From the NCBI RefSeq assembly GCF_002288925.2, contig NW_022098091.1, forward strand, positions 1,179,917 to 1,243,916: DNA of 64,000 nucleotides, read 5' to 3'. Each line of letters starts with the position of its first letter. Position 1 is the stretch's first letter. A model generated the notes under the pieces. It did not search any database. It saw only the letters and a list, made by a program, of their open reading frames with translations, and was not told the DNA's origin. Made by a program: the position numbers and the translations under genes. Origin of the DNA: Delphinapterus leucas. Taxonomy: Eukaryota > Chordata > Mammalia > Artiodactyla > Monodontidae. This document shows positions 13,801 to 22,059 of this stretch, in pieces.

Positions 13801-14965
13801 ATATATTCACTCTCTTTACCTGATTGGATTTAATTCACATTGCTCTTTTCAGGCCTATTTATAGAAATGCTAATCTCATGGGTTTCCTTTCTTCCTTTTT
13901 GTGAAGTGCTAAGAAACTGCTGGCCTCTAAAGTTATGAATTAATCACCCCAGAACAGAGGACAGTGCTTATTGAATTGTTAAAATTAGGCAATGCTTACA
14001 AAATCTATGAATACTAAGCAAACCCATGTTATAACCGGGACCTGGACCTTCTGACACTCTGCTCTCCAAGTTGACTGTCTGAACTCATGAAATTACACCT
14101 TTCTCTTTAATGTTTTTTAACAGTGGTAAAGGAAACAAAATGGTTAGGCTATTCCTTATTAATGAGGACATTTTAGAGAAAAGGAAACAAGGAGTTTCAT
14201 TAGTTTAGAAATGCACTCAGTACACTGATTTTGTTTAATTTCTAGCTAATTACAGCCTATAACCCAAGTACACTCCAGGGAGGAAGTAAACCTTTAGAAA
14301 ATACTCTAAAAATTAAAACATTATAGGGCTTCCCTGGTGGTGCAGTGGTTAAGAATCCACCTGCCAATGCAGGGGAAACAGGTTCAATCCCTGGTCCGGG
14401 AAGATCCCACATGCCGCGGAGCAACTAAGTCCGTGGGCCACAACTACTAGAGCCCACGCAACTAGAGCCCATGCTCCGCAACAAGAGAAGCCACCGCAAT
14501 GAGAAGCCTGCGTACCACAACAAAGAGTAGCCCCCGCTCTCTGCAACTAGAGAAAGACCGCGAGCAGCAACGAAGACCCAATGCAGCCAAAAATAAATAA
14601 AAATTTAAAAAAAAAACATTATAGAAAATCACAAGTATATAGTATCTTACAATTACCACCCATATATCCGCAGGAGATTCTTTCAATTTGGAAACTAAAA
14701 GAAAAGGAAAACCACATATTCAGATAAGGCAAAGAAAATGAAATGCTTGTAAGGAGACTGAGGCAGAAAGAGAATGAAGAAAAATCAGTACAGACTGTTT
14801 AGCCTTTATGAAAAAGGTTGGTAACAGCGCACGCTGGGAATAATTAAGAGAGCTTACCCAGTCTGTGGTGAATGGGGCACCATTTGCCATCAATGTTCTC
14901 ACTTCATCATCTTGGCCTTTTCTTGCTGCTTCTAGCAACCTCTTCCCCAAGTCCACCAAAGACAT
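1846..14965 (-). CDS. GABPB2: GABPB2, GA-binding protein beta-2 subunit (residues 1-304; C-terminus off the left edge)
   Basis: Beta subunit of the nuclear GABP/NRF-2 complex. Its ankyrin repeats bind the ETS protein GABPA, and its C-terminus dimerises and activates transcription. Coding exons read on the minus strand: 14858-14965, 12967-13134, 12216-12410, 9953-10091, 4500-4616, 1846-2031. All have AG/GT borders and compatible phases (108+168+195+139+117+186 nt). The ATG at 14963-14965 has A at -3 and begins [17 protein letters not shown]. Residues 5-157 are ankyrin repeats with TPLHMAA, TALHWAT and SAFDIAL signatures. Residues 158-304 are the Ser/Thr/Gly-rich linker with [17 protein letters not shown] and [19 protein letters not shown]. 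The last exon stops in DGQQ, so the VLTVPA segment and leucine-zipper exons lie before position 1. The donor after residue 157 is weak (CAG/GTCCTG). The paralog GABPB1 is excluded by the linker sequence and the MLLT11 neighbour. Confidence 0.96.
2218..2538 (+). mobile_element. Long-form CHR SINE
   Basis: GGGCTTCCCTGGTGGCGTAG head, AACTACTGAGCC modules, A-rich tail. Flanked by AGAAAACAGGGA. Confidence 0.93.
2590..2899 (+). mobile_element. Long-form CHR SINE
   Basis: ACTTCCCTGGTGGTGCAGTG head, GGTTCGAGCCCTGGTCC, AATAAATAAAT tail. Flanked by AAAATGTCTTCA on both sides. Confidence 0.95.
2900..4499 (-). other. GABPB2: GABPB2 intron 6, remainder
   Basis: AT-rich unique sequence with a MIR-like fragment near 3570-3670. 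No exon seen. Confidence 0.5.
5764..5969 (-). mobile_element. CHR SINE
   Basis: Poly-T, CTCACTGTTGCGGCCTCTCC, GCGCCACCAGGGAAGCCC. Confidence 0.93.
5990..6346 (-). mobile_element. Long-form CHR SINE
   Basis: TTTTGGCTGCATTGGGTCTT through GCGCCACCAGGGAAGCCCT, flanked by AAATGCACTCTT/AAATGTACTCTT. It abuts the previous SINE. Confidence 0.93.
6925..6959. repeat. (CA)n microsatellite, interrupted
   Basis: ACACACACATACACACACAT and further CA units. Confidence 0.9.
7819..7942 (+). mobile_element. CHR-type SINE (short form)
   Basis: CCTTCCTGGCAGTCCAGTGG head, TTCAATCCCTGGTCGGGGAA, A14 tail, flanked by ATCCACCAA. Confidence 0.92.
9594..9796 (-). mobile_element. CHR SINE
   Basis: Poly-T, CTCACTGTTGTGGCCTCTCC, CGTGCCACCAGGGAAGCCC, flanked by AGTGCATTAG. 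Confidence 0.94.
10092..12215 (-). other. GABPB2: GABPB2 intron 4 with L2 split by a SINE
   Basis: An L2-type relic spans about 10925-11800 and is split by a CHR SINE at 11132-11331. The rest is AT-rich unique sequence. Confidence 0.6.
11132..11331 (-). mobile_element. CHR SINE inside an L2
   Basis: Poly-T, CCTCTCACTGTTGTGGCCTC, GCGCCACCAGGGAAGCCC. Flanks AGTCCATACTCTT and AGTAGCCCATGCTCTT are a diverged duplication. Confidence 0.92.
12411..12966 (-). other. GABPB2: GABPB2 intron 3
   Basis: Unique AT-rich sequence; nothing else recognised. Confidence 0.5.
13135..14857 (-). other. GABPB2: GABPB2 intron 2
   Basis: Unique AT-rich sequence plus one long-form SINE (14326-14617). Confidence 0.6.
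14326..14617 (+). mobile_element. Long-form CHR SINE
   Basis: GGGCTTCCCTGGTGGTGCAG head, TTCAATCCCTGGTCCGGGAA, A-rich tail, flanked by AACATTATAG. Confidence 0.95.
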
Positions 14966-15719
14966 CTTTATGCATAGGAACACAAATTTTTGGGAAGCTG
15001 TCACTCAAACACAAGGAAAGCTGCCTGTAAAATGTTTTTAGAAGACCTCTTGTATATATGTAAGATACTTCTCAAGCAGACTATCTGATAAGGCACTTCT
15101 TTTCTACTTCATCTAACACAGTCAGATATTTGGGAAGTTTCTGGCCCTAAACCATAGTTCCCTCACCTTCAATCTCCAGAAAAATACTTTGGAAATATGT
15201 GAAACACATTACTGCCTTTCTAGCTTAAGGAATCAATAAAACAGCATTTCACCCCTTTGAAACAACCATGGGTAGAAATAGTACATTACAACAAAAAATG
15301 AATAGATAAACCAAGGATACTGAGACTCAGGTACATGGCAGACACTTTTTCAAAAATGAACAGAGACGTCACTGCACCTGTTGAAGGTGTCTCAGCAACA
15401 CCTAGAGTTTTTTTTTAAACAAAGTCATCAGCTTGGCCAGATTACATACTTTGTTTAAAAGTATAGTTATGTCTAAAATCATTACAGTTTTTCACTTAAT
15501 AATTTGGGCATTATTAAATCTTTGTGAAAGCTCATAGTAAAAAAAGCATCTGAGTAGGAAAGATTTTTTATTCCCTGTAAAAGGCATATAGCCAACTCTC
15601 AGTTATTTAGGGTAAAAGAAAAAACAAAACTGTTGCTAAACACATGAAATCAAAGGTAATAAATGGTGGAGATTAAGTCTGAAGAGCATGCAAAATGGTC
15701 ATTTAAATGGGTGGTTACT

Positions 15720-16030
15720 GGGACTTCCCTGGTGGCACAATGGTTAAGAATCTGCCTGCCAATGCAGGGGACACTGGTTTGATCCCTGGTCCAGGAAGGT
15801 CCCACATGCCGCGGAGCAACTAAGCCCGTGTGCCAGAACTACTGAGCCTGCGCTCTAGAGCCCATGAGCCACAACTACCGAAGCCCGTGCACCTAGAGCT
15901 CGTGCTCCGCAACAAGAGAAGCCACGGCAATGAGAAGCCCACCCACTGCAACGAAGAGTAGCCCCTGCTCGCTGCAAATAGAGAAAGCCCGTGGGCAGCA
16001 ACGAAGACCCACTGCAGCGCCCCCCCCCAA
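15720..16030 (+). mobile_element. Long-form CHR SINE
   Basis: GGGACTTCCCTGGTGGCACA head; the tail ends in C9 rather than poly-A. Flanked by TGGTTACTG. Confidence 0.92.
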
Positions 16031-16833
16031 ATGATGGTTACTGTAAATTAGAAACTGGCCTGGGTATAAAGGATACCCAGGATAGTGAGAAGTTCCTATA
16101 TTCAATGCAGAATTGTCTGAATGGTATATAATCACCACTCACTACAAATCTTCCAACCAACGGGGAAACAGCTATTCTTGATAAATTTAATTTTTATTAT
16201 GTTTCCTTTCAACTTGTACTGCTTTGTCCATATTGTAAAAAGTAATTTCTCATTTTAAAAAATGAACAAAGAGAGTCTGCCATTTCAAGGAAGACAATCG
16301 GCAGTATTTACTGCCAATTATCAATTATAATTTCAGCTTCCATGCAAAAAACAGAATTTTGGGAATATCCACCTCCATGAGCTGATAGCTTACTATAAAC
16401 TTTTCTCATAAAAGTAGTGGTGATACTAATGAATGTGATTTTTAAATATTGTATAAAATGCATCAACATTTGGAGGATGGGAATTATTTGGTGAACCAGT
16501 ATTTTTCAAATGACCAATGCATGTTACAAAATCGGTAAAAAGATTCATTCAAAGTGAAAGCAGATCAATGGGTTTTAAGGTAATCAAGTATAAAACATTC
16601 ATTGACATGGTTTCAGATTCCTCATTGCAACTAACTTTTAAGAAATTGCCACTTGTTGTAACATCAAAGAAGAATATCCACAATTACCTGAACAAGCTAT
16701 TAAAATACTCCTCCTTTCTCCAAGTACATATTGCAAAAGATTGAATGTAGAATAGATATGAAAATAAGAAATACATATGAAAATTATTAAGCCAGAAGTT
16801 AAAGAGATTTGCAAAAATATAAAACAATGCCAT

Positions 16834-16944
16834 TCTTTTTTGTTTTTGGCCGTGCTTGTGGGATCTTAGTTCCCCCCGGCCAGGGATTGAACCCAGTCAG
16901 TGAAAGCACCAAGTCCTAACCACTGGACTGCCAGGTAATTCCCA
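16834..16944 (-). mobile_element. CHR-type SINE (short form)
   Basis: TTTTTGGCCGTGCTTGTGGG through GGACTGCCAGGTAATTCCC, flanked by AAACAATGCCATTCTT/AAACAATGTCATTCTT. Confidence 0.92.
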
Positions 16945-17480
16945 AACAATGTCATTCTTCTCACGATTTCTTTAACTTGGAAGTTATTTACTTTCATAAA
17001 ATTTTGTTATTTATGTTAACATGTAATGGATTTATTATTGTATTTTAATTAACATTTAACAATTAGTTTCAAAACAGTAAATAGCAATAGATACAGCAGA
17101 TTGGAGTCCTTAATAATTTTTAAGAATATTAAAACCTGAAAACCAAAAATTTTGAGAATCATCTAGCCACTATGTGATTTAGATTTATTTTATTTAATAT
17201 TCCAATCTATATCATAGAATATTGTGCTCAAACATGGGTATCCAGGAGACCACGAGGGGAGATTGTTCAACATGAATATATAGTCTAGGCCCTGTGACTG
17301 GACTGGAGCAGAGGATGAATTTTAATAGTGTGAAAGTCTATAATCTGATCTAAGTTTTTACGACTTAAGAAAATGTAACAGAAAAAATGATAGCATACCC
17401 TTCTTACAGAAAACTTATATTTGCATTCCTCCATGGTTATCTTTCTTTTAAAATATCAAACCTGCCTTTCAATTTAGTTA

Positions 17481-17803
17481 TTACTATTTATTTATTTATT
17501 TATGGCTGTGTTGGGTCTTCGTTGCTGTACGCGGGCTTTCTCTAGTCGCGGCGAGCGGGGGCTACTCTTCCTTGCAGTGCTCGGGTTTCTCACTGCAGTG
17601 GCTTCTCTTGTTGTGGAGCACGGGCTCTAGGCACGCGGGCTCAGTAGCTGTGGCTTGCGGGCTCTAGAGTGCAGGCTCAGTAGTTGTGGCACACCGGCTT
17701 AGTTGCTCCGCGGCATGTGGGATCTTCCCGGGCCAGGGTTCGAAACCCGTGTCCCGTGCACTGGCAGGTGGATTCTTAACCACTGCTCCACCAGGGAAGT
17801 CCC
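17481..17803 (-). mobile_element. Long-form CHR SINE
   Basis: TTTATGGCTGTGTTGGGTCT through CTCCACCAGGGAAGTCCC. Confidence 0.92.
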
Positions 17804-17810
17804 TACTAAT

Positions 17811-17887
17811 AGTTTTTGGTTTTGGCTGCACCCATGCCCGCCGTTGTGGAAGCGCAGTCTTAACCACTGGACTGCCAGGAAGTCCCA
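17811..17887 (-). mobile_element. Internally deleted short SINE
   Basis: TTTTGGCTGCACCCATGCCC joined to CAGTCTTAACCACTGGACTG. The tRNA B-box part is missing. Flanked by ACTAATAGTTT. Confidence 0.8.
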
Positions 17888-18107
17888 ACTAATAGTTTAA
17901 AACAAAAACAAACATTGTTAATCAACTATACTCCAATATAAAATAAAAAGTTAAAAAAAAAGAAAAAAACAAAAAATAAACTGATAGAAACAGTGAAAAA
18001 AATAAGAACAAAATTTTAGGTGGTTTATTAGCAGAAATGACTCTCACATTTTCTCAAATTATACTATATATAAAAAGTATATCACCAAGACCCAAACACC
18101 TCTACTG

Positions 18108-18240
18108 GGAATTCCCTGGCGGTCCAGTGGTTAGGACTTGGTGCTTTCACTGCCGGGGCCAGGGTTCAATCCCTGGCTGGGGAACTAAGATCCCACCAGC
18201 GCACAAAGCGTGGCCAAAAAAAAAAAAAAAAAAAAAAAAG
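18108..18240 (+). mobile_element. CHR-type SINE (short form)
   Basis: GGGAATTCCCTGGCGGTCCA head, TTCAATCCCTGGCTGGGGAA, A22 tail. Confidence 0.92.
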
Positions 18241-18981
18241 GAAAGTCATAGAATGTCCTTTTCCCGAGATGTTTTAAAAAGAGAGATGAGAGAGGAAAGT
18301 CCTCCTGGGAAGGGGGAGTAGAATAAGATGATGTCAAGTGGCTCAAGGAATTCTGTGAGAATAGGAGAAAGCTAACGGGAAGGAGAAATGGAAGCGAAGA
18401 ATCCATGATCTGACGACATTTTTTTTCTTTTTCTATTGCACACGTCCCCACTGGCCCGCCAGCTGTACAAACAACTGTGCAAGAACTGGAGGCGGGGCCC
18501 TTACTGCTCTTGCTCAGATTACTGAGCTCACTAATAATCTTTAGGCTATTACTGGGGTCAGAGAATTAGGGTCTCCGTTTTCTCCTGTATCACAACTCCT
18601 CCCGTGCCTCACAGCGATGTTCTGTCTTTCTGGAAGAAGGAGCAGGGAGCCACAGCCTCAGCCTAGGGGGCAGCCCCCGGTCCGGGCTCCGCGCTGCCCC
18701 CTAGTGGTCACCTCTGTGGCCTTGGCTTCCCTCGGTCCAGCTCCCCAGCCCCAGATCTTACACCCACCCCATTCTTCACCTCCTCCCAGTCCCCTCCCCT
18801 TCCTCCCGGCAGCATCCCCTTCCTCTCCTTCCCCCAGCCGCCCCGGCTCTGGTGAAGGGGCACCGCTCCGTCTGCACCCAGAAGTCCGGGGCTGGGCTGA
18901 GAAGCGGTGCAACTTTTACAAGGCAGCCTCCCTCCCAGCCGTGACACCCCCCGATTCCACGCATCTCTTCTTCCCCCTCAC

Positions 18982-19140
18982 CTCCTCGTCCGGGACGTTG
19001 CCGGCTGTGTTTTCACCGAGCCCGCCAGTTTGGTCCTGTTTCCTTCTCTAGTTAAGACTCCCTGTCACTGACGGTTACTTTTTGACCTTTTCACATATGC
19101 ATATTTTGGGGGCCTTTAACCCCCCCCTCGCGGAGAAATG
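18982..19140 (-). other. GABPB2: Probable non-coding first exon (5' UTR) of GABPB2
   Basis: GABPB2 needs an upstream 5' UTR exon because its ATG exon sits deep inside repeat-filled sequence. A good minus-strand donor, GAG/GTGAGG, falls at 18981/18982 inside the GC-rich block. The exon's 5' boundary is inferred from the promoter motifs near 19.15 kb and could be off by 100 bases or more. Confidence 0.5.
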
Positions 19141-19200
19141 GAGGCAGCAAAATGGCGGACCCGGAAGTGAATACGGAGAATATAATTTCTGGCGGAGGAA
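19100..19200. promoter_or_regulatory. GABPB2 promoter core with ETS/GABP and YY1-type motifs
   Basis: A GC-rich stretch without retroposons. The plus strand shows AAAATGGCGGAC at 19150-19161, a YY1-type element, followed at once by CCGGAAGTG, the high-affinity ETS/GABP core. An ATTTGCAT octamer-like site follows near 19232. GABPB2 encodes a GABP subunit, so the ETS site allows autoregulation; this is inference. YY1 elements of this kind usually lie just downstream of a start site and point with transcription, so the plus-strand orientation suggests a divergent transcript. Confidence 0.55.
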
Positions 19201-19307
19201 TCTATGAAGAAAAAATGATTAGAAAAGCCACATTTGCATTCAAGCAGAAGGGTGATGTACCCCAGAACCTCATTTTCTATTCCCGGAAGGGCTTTGAGGT
19301 AAAATAG
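19152..19307 (+). CDS. Unrecognised 51-codon ORF, divergent from GABPB2
   Basis: I do not recognise this ORF. It opens MADPEVNTENIISGGG and ends with GFEVK and TAG. The ATG context is strong (AAAATGG, A at -3, G at +4). A possible donor, GAG/GTAAAA, sits at 19298/19299, so the block could instead be a first coding exon that continues by splicing. Composition looks protein-like: mixed acidic, basic and aromatic residues, no low complexity, no repeat. A 10-codon ORF starting at 19138 precedes and overlaps it. No membrane segment or signal peptide is visible. The ATG overlaps a YY1 motif, so chance is a real alternative. Translation is unproven. Confidence 0.3.
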   Translation: MADPEVNTENIISGGGIYEEKMIRKATFAFKQKGDVPQNLIFYSRKGFEVK

Positions 19308-20770
19308 TGTGTATCCGAGACATTTTAGACAGGACTATTTAGCGAGGCGGAGTATTATCGATTACGTGTCTTATAGTTCCGGCAGGGGACGGACCCGATG
19401 GTTTGTTTTGGCGCCAAGAACCCCGCAAACCGCTGAGAAATCGGATTCTGCATCGGTCCTGCTCTCTATTGCTCGTTTTTAGGGGGCCACCCTTAGGGTT
19501 GATGAGAAAACCCTATTTCTCTGTCTCAACCTCGGGTGAAGATGTTTGGGACATTGCTGGCTTTGCGCATGAATTGAGCTCTGGTGCCGGACGGCCACAT
19601 TTCCAGATACAGCCTTAATGTAAGGAGCCCAGAGCCAAGCTGTCAGCGCGAATATTGAAACAACGGAGTCATTTCTTTGTGGGGGGCCTGGAAGAGGATG
19701 GAGCATGAGTTTGCAAATCCATTTAAGTACTTTATTTACCAAACAGTTGATTCCCATCTCCACCCACCGTTCTCCTTGAACTAAAGGACAGCGAGAAGTC
19801 GGGAAGGAAGACCTTCAAAAATAAGTAAAAATAGAGGACATATCATTGCTCCACTCTTTATTCGATTTTGGCTTTTGTCGTTGATGGTGGGCCTTTCAAA
19901 GTCTACGGGGAAGATTTACATGATACCTCCTTCTCTGGACTTTTTTCTTTTTTTGTAATTTATTTTATTGAAGTATATAGTTGATTTACGATGTTGTGTT
20001 AATTTCTGCTGTACAGCAAAGTGATTCAATTGTACATATATTTTTTATATTTTCTATTCTGGTTTATCACAGGATATTGAATATAGTTTCCTGTGCTATA
20101 CAGTAGGACCTTGTTGTTTATCCATTCTATATATAATAGCTTACATCTGCTAATCCCAAACTACTAATCCACCCCTTTCCTGAATTTCTCTAGATCCTGT
20201 TCATGTACTTTAAAGAATTTACGGCATACTGCCCAAATTGGTATTTGCAGCTTCCCTTTTTGAAGGTCAAAATCATTGTCTCATTCTTGTTTACAACCTC
20301 TCTGTTGTCCGACTCTGTCTCATATAGTAGGCACCCATAAACTACTTGTAAATTAGTCCAAATAGTTTTTTTTTCTTTTAATGAGGTGAGTTATAAGTAA
20401 GCAGATAATGTATTTGGGTTAATTCGTTTATTTTGTTAGGCACCCAGGCTGAGATAATGCAGTGCAGATTTAATGCCATAGGTGCCTTCTGAGGCATCTG
20501 GAATTGTTACCTCAAATACTGGTAGTCAGTGGGCAAGCACAAGAGTAGTTGGTTACAGCTTTCTCCCAAAATACTTTAAATAATTTCAAGCTGATTTCAC
20601 CCTTGTTATCTATCTGTTCAACTTGAGATTCATCATTTTAATGTATAAAGGCTACTCAAACCCTTCCTCAAAGTTGAATATTAGATAAAATATATAAGCT
20701 GAACTTGGAAGCAAGGCTAATTTTTGAGATCTATACTGCTTCCTTGTGAAGAGAGAAAACTAGAATCCAG
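19308..20770. other. Intergenic region between GABPB2 and MLLT11
   Basis: I see no conserved gene here. Positions 19955-20180 carry a LINE-like 3' fragment (TTTCTGCTGTACAGCAAAGTG, then GCTATACAGTAGGACCTTG), a sequence common in cetartiodactyl genomes. The rest is AT-rich unique sequence. Confidence 0.6.
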
Positions 20771-21780
20771 TCCTGGGATTGAATGTCTTTATTAAAGAAG
20801 TGATTAAATGGCAGCACAAATCAGCAGCCGTAATTTCAGAAGGAGTGGAGACAAGGTGTAGGGTCAGAGTTGATTGTTCATTTCATGGTATCAAGGTAGC
20901 TGAAGAACTGTGCCTGATGCCCATTTGATCATTATTCTACATTGCAAATGCAGGAGGGCAAAACTAAAATACTAAGGACCAAACTCTAGGCTTTTAGAAA
21001 CTGAATAATACCCTACAAATTATCATAAGTCAGCAGGATTGCATTTTAAGATTTGAAATCCCAGTGGTTTTCCTCAGCTAGAGTTTTCAGCCCACAGGAG
21101 CAAAACTGTAAAGTAAGCTTGAAGAAGGAAAACCCTTTTGAGAGAGCATATCTATTTCTGAAATGATTCAGTGCTTTCCCCTATTGTCATCTCCCATGAT
21201 GTATTATTTCCTCTTGTTTTAAACCTTTATCCCCAATTTCTCTGAGAAAAAGTGTATTACAGGAAGGAGCAGGACCACCTTAGCCTTTTAGAAATCTTAC
21301 AGTCTTAAGAGCAGATAATCTCAAACTGAAACTTACAGGGTTTTCATCAACACTTGAAGAAATATTTGTGTTTACTGGCCTGGAGCAAGAAATTAGGAAG
21401 GTTTGAGCAATCTCTGAAGCTGATTAAAATGAAGTAAAAAAATCAGTCCTCCATTTTGCACTCCATACTACTCTCTGGTGCCCTCATCAGGCCTGTTTTC
21501 TGGAATTAATATCTGGGGGGGAGGAAAGGAATCCCTGTGACCCAATACTCCATTGCTTGAACCCTTTACTTTGTGGCTTGAGGGTTTTTGAGAAACTGAT
21601 AAGAAAGAAAGATAAATAAAATAAATAAATAAATCAATAAATCACAACTCCGGCAGATTCATCAGCACCACCTCAACACAATAGAGGGGAGAGAGCAAGA
21701 CTGATAGGGTAAAAGGGTGGAAAGGAGGGGCTTGAAAGGGCAGGAAAGGAGGGCAAGGTGGTGGGAGAGAGGTCTTGGGC
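20770..21780 (-). other. MLLT11: MLLT11 3' UTR
   Basis: About 1 kb without SINEs follows the stop codon. The first convincing minus-strand poly(A) signal is AATAAA at 20788-20793, giving an end near 20770. An (AAAT)n run lies at 21611-21645 within it. The end point is inferred from the signal alone. Confidence 0.55.
21605..21648. repeat. (AAAT)n microsatellite
   Basis: Short interrupted AAAT/AAAG run (GATAAATAAAATAAATAAAT) inside the MLLT11 3' UTR. Confidence 0.8.
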
Positions 21781-22053
21781 TTAGAGCAAGTCCAATTCGA
21801 AGGAGTGGATGCTGGCAATGGGAGCTCTCCAAAAGTTGAAGGTGCTGTACTCAAGGAGGGCATCGCCTTCAGGGTTTTTCTCCTGCTCTGCTCCGGTTGC
21901 TTGCCCCGTTGTTTTGCCAACGCTGCTGTCCTTGATCTTGTAGGTGGATGTATCTGACAGACCCAGGCCTTCCAGCTCCGACAGATCCAGTTCTGGAATG
22001 GGCATCCTCCAGAAAAGAAAGGAGCTGTACTGGCTACTCACAGGGTCCCTCAT
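21781..22053 (-). CDS. MLLT11: MLLT11 (AF1q), complete 90-residue protein
   Basis: A small cofactor that binds TCF7/LEF-type factors and was first found as an MLL (KMT2A) fusion partner; it is highly expressed in neurons and haematopoietic progenitors. The CDS is a single exon of 90 codons, the family length. It starts MRDPVSSQYSSFLFWRMPIP and ends ASIHSFELDLL. A Leu-rich nuclear-export-type segment (LDLSELEGLGL) lies near residues 23-33. A PEGD/LLEYSTFNFWRAPI block follows. An acceptor (TTTCTAG/GAAGTT) lies six bases upstream of the ATG, so the exon starts at 22059. The 5' UTR exon is near 25.7 kb. No breaks or unusual residues were seen. Confidence 0.98.
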   Translation of the reverse strand: MRDPVSSQYSSFLFWRMPIPELDLSELEGLGLSDTSTYKIKDSSVGKTTGQATGAEQEKNPEGDALLEYSTFNFWRAPIASIHSFELDLL

Positions 22054-22059
22054 AACTTC

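Larger units (their letters stand above)
14966..18981 (-). other. GABPB2: GABPB2 intron 1 (and 5' end of the ATG exon)
   Basis: Contains SINEs at 15720-16030, 16834-16944, 17481-17803, 17811-17887 and 18108-18240, and an L1-tail-like fragment at about 17915-17975. The region from 18400 onward is GC-rich promoter-flanking sequence. The 5' limit of the ATG exon was not fixed. Confidence 0.6.

Noticed and set aside
18617..19051. 144-codon Pro/Ser-rich ORF
   Set aside because: Compositional ORF in GC-rich sequence antisense to the GABPB2 5' region; overlapping ORFs of similar quality exist on the other strand.
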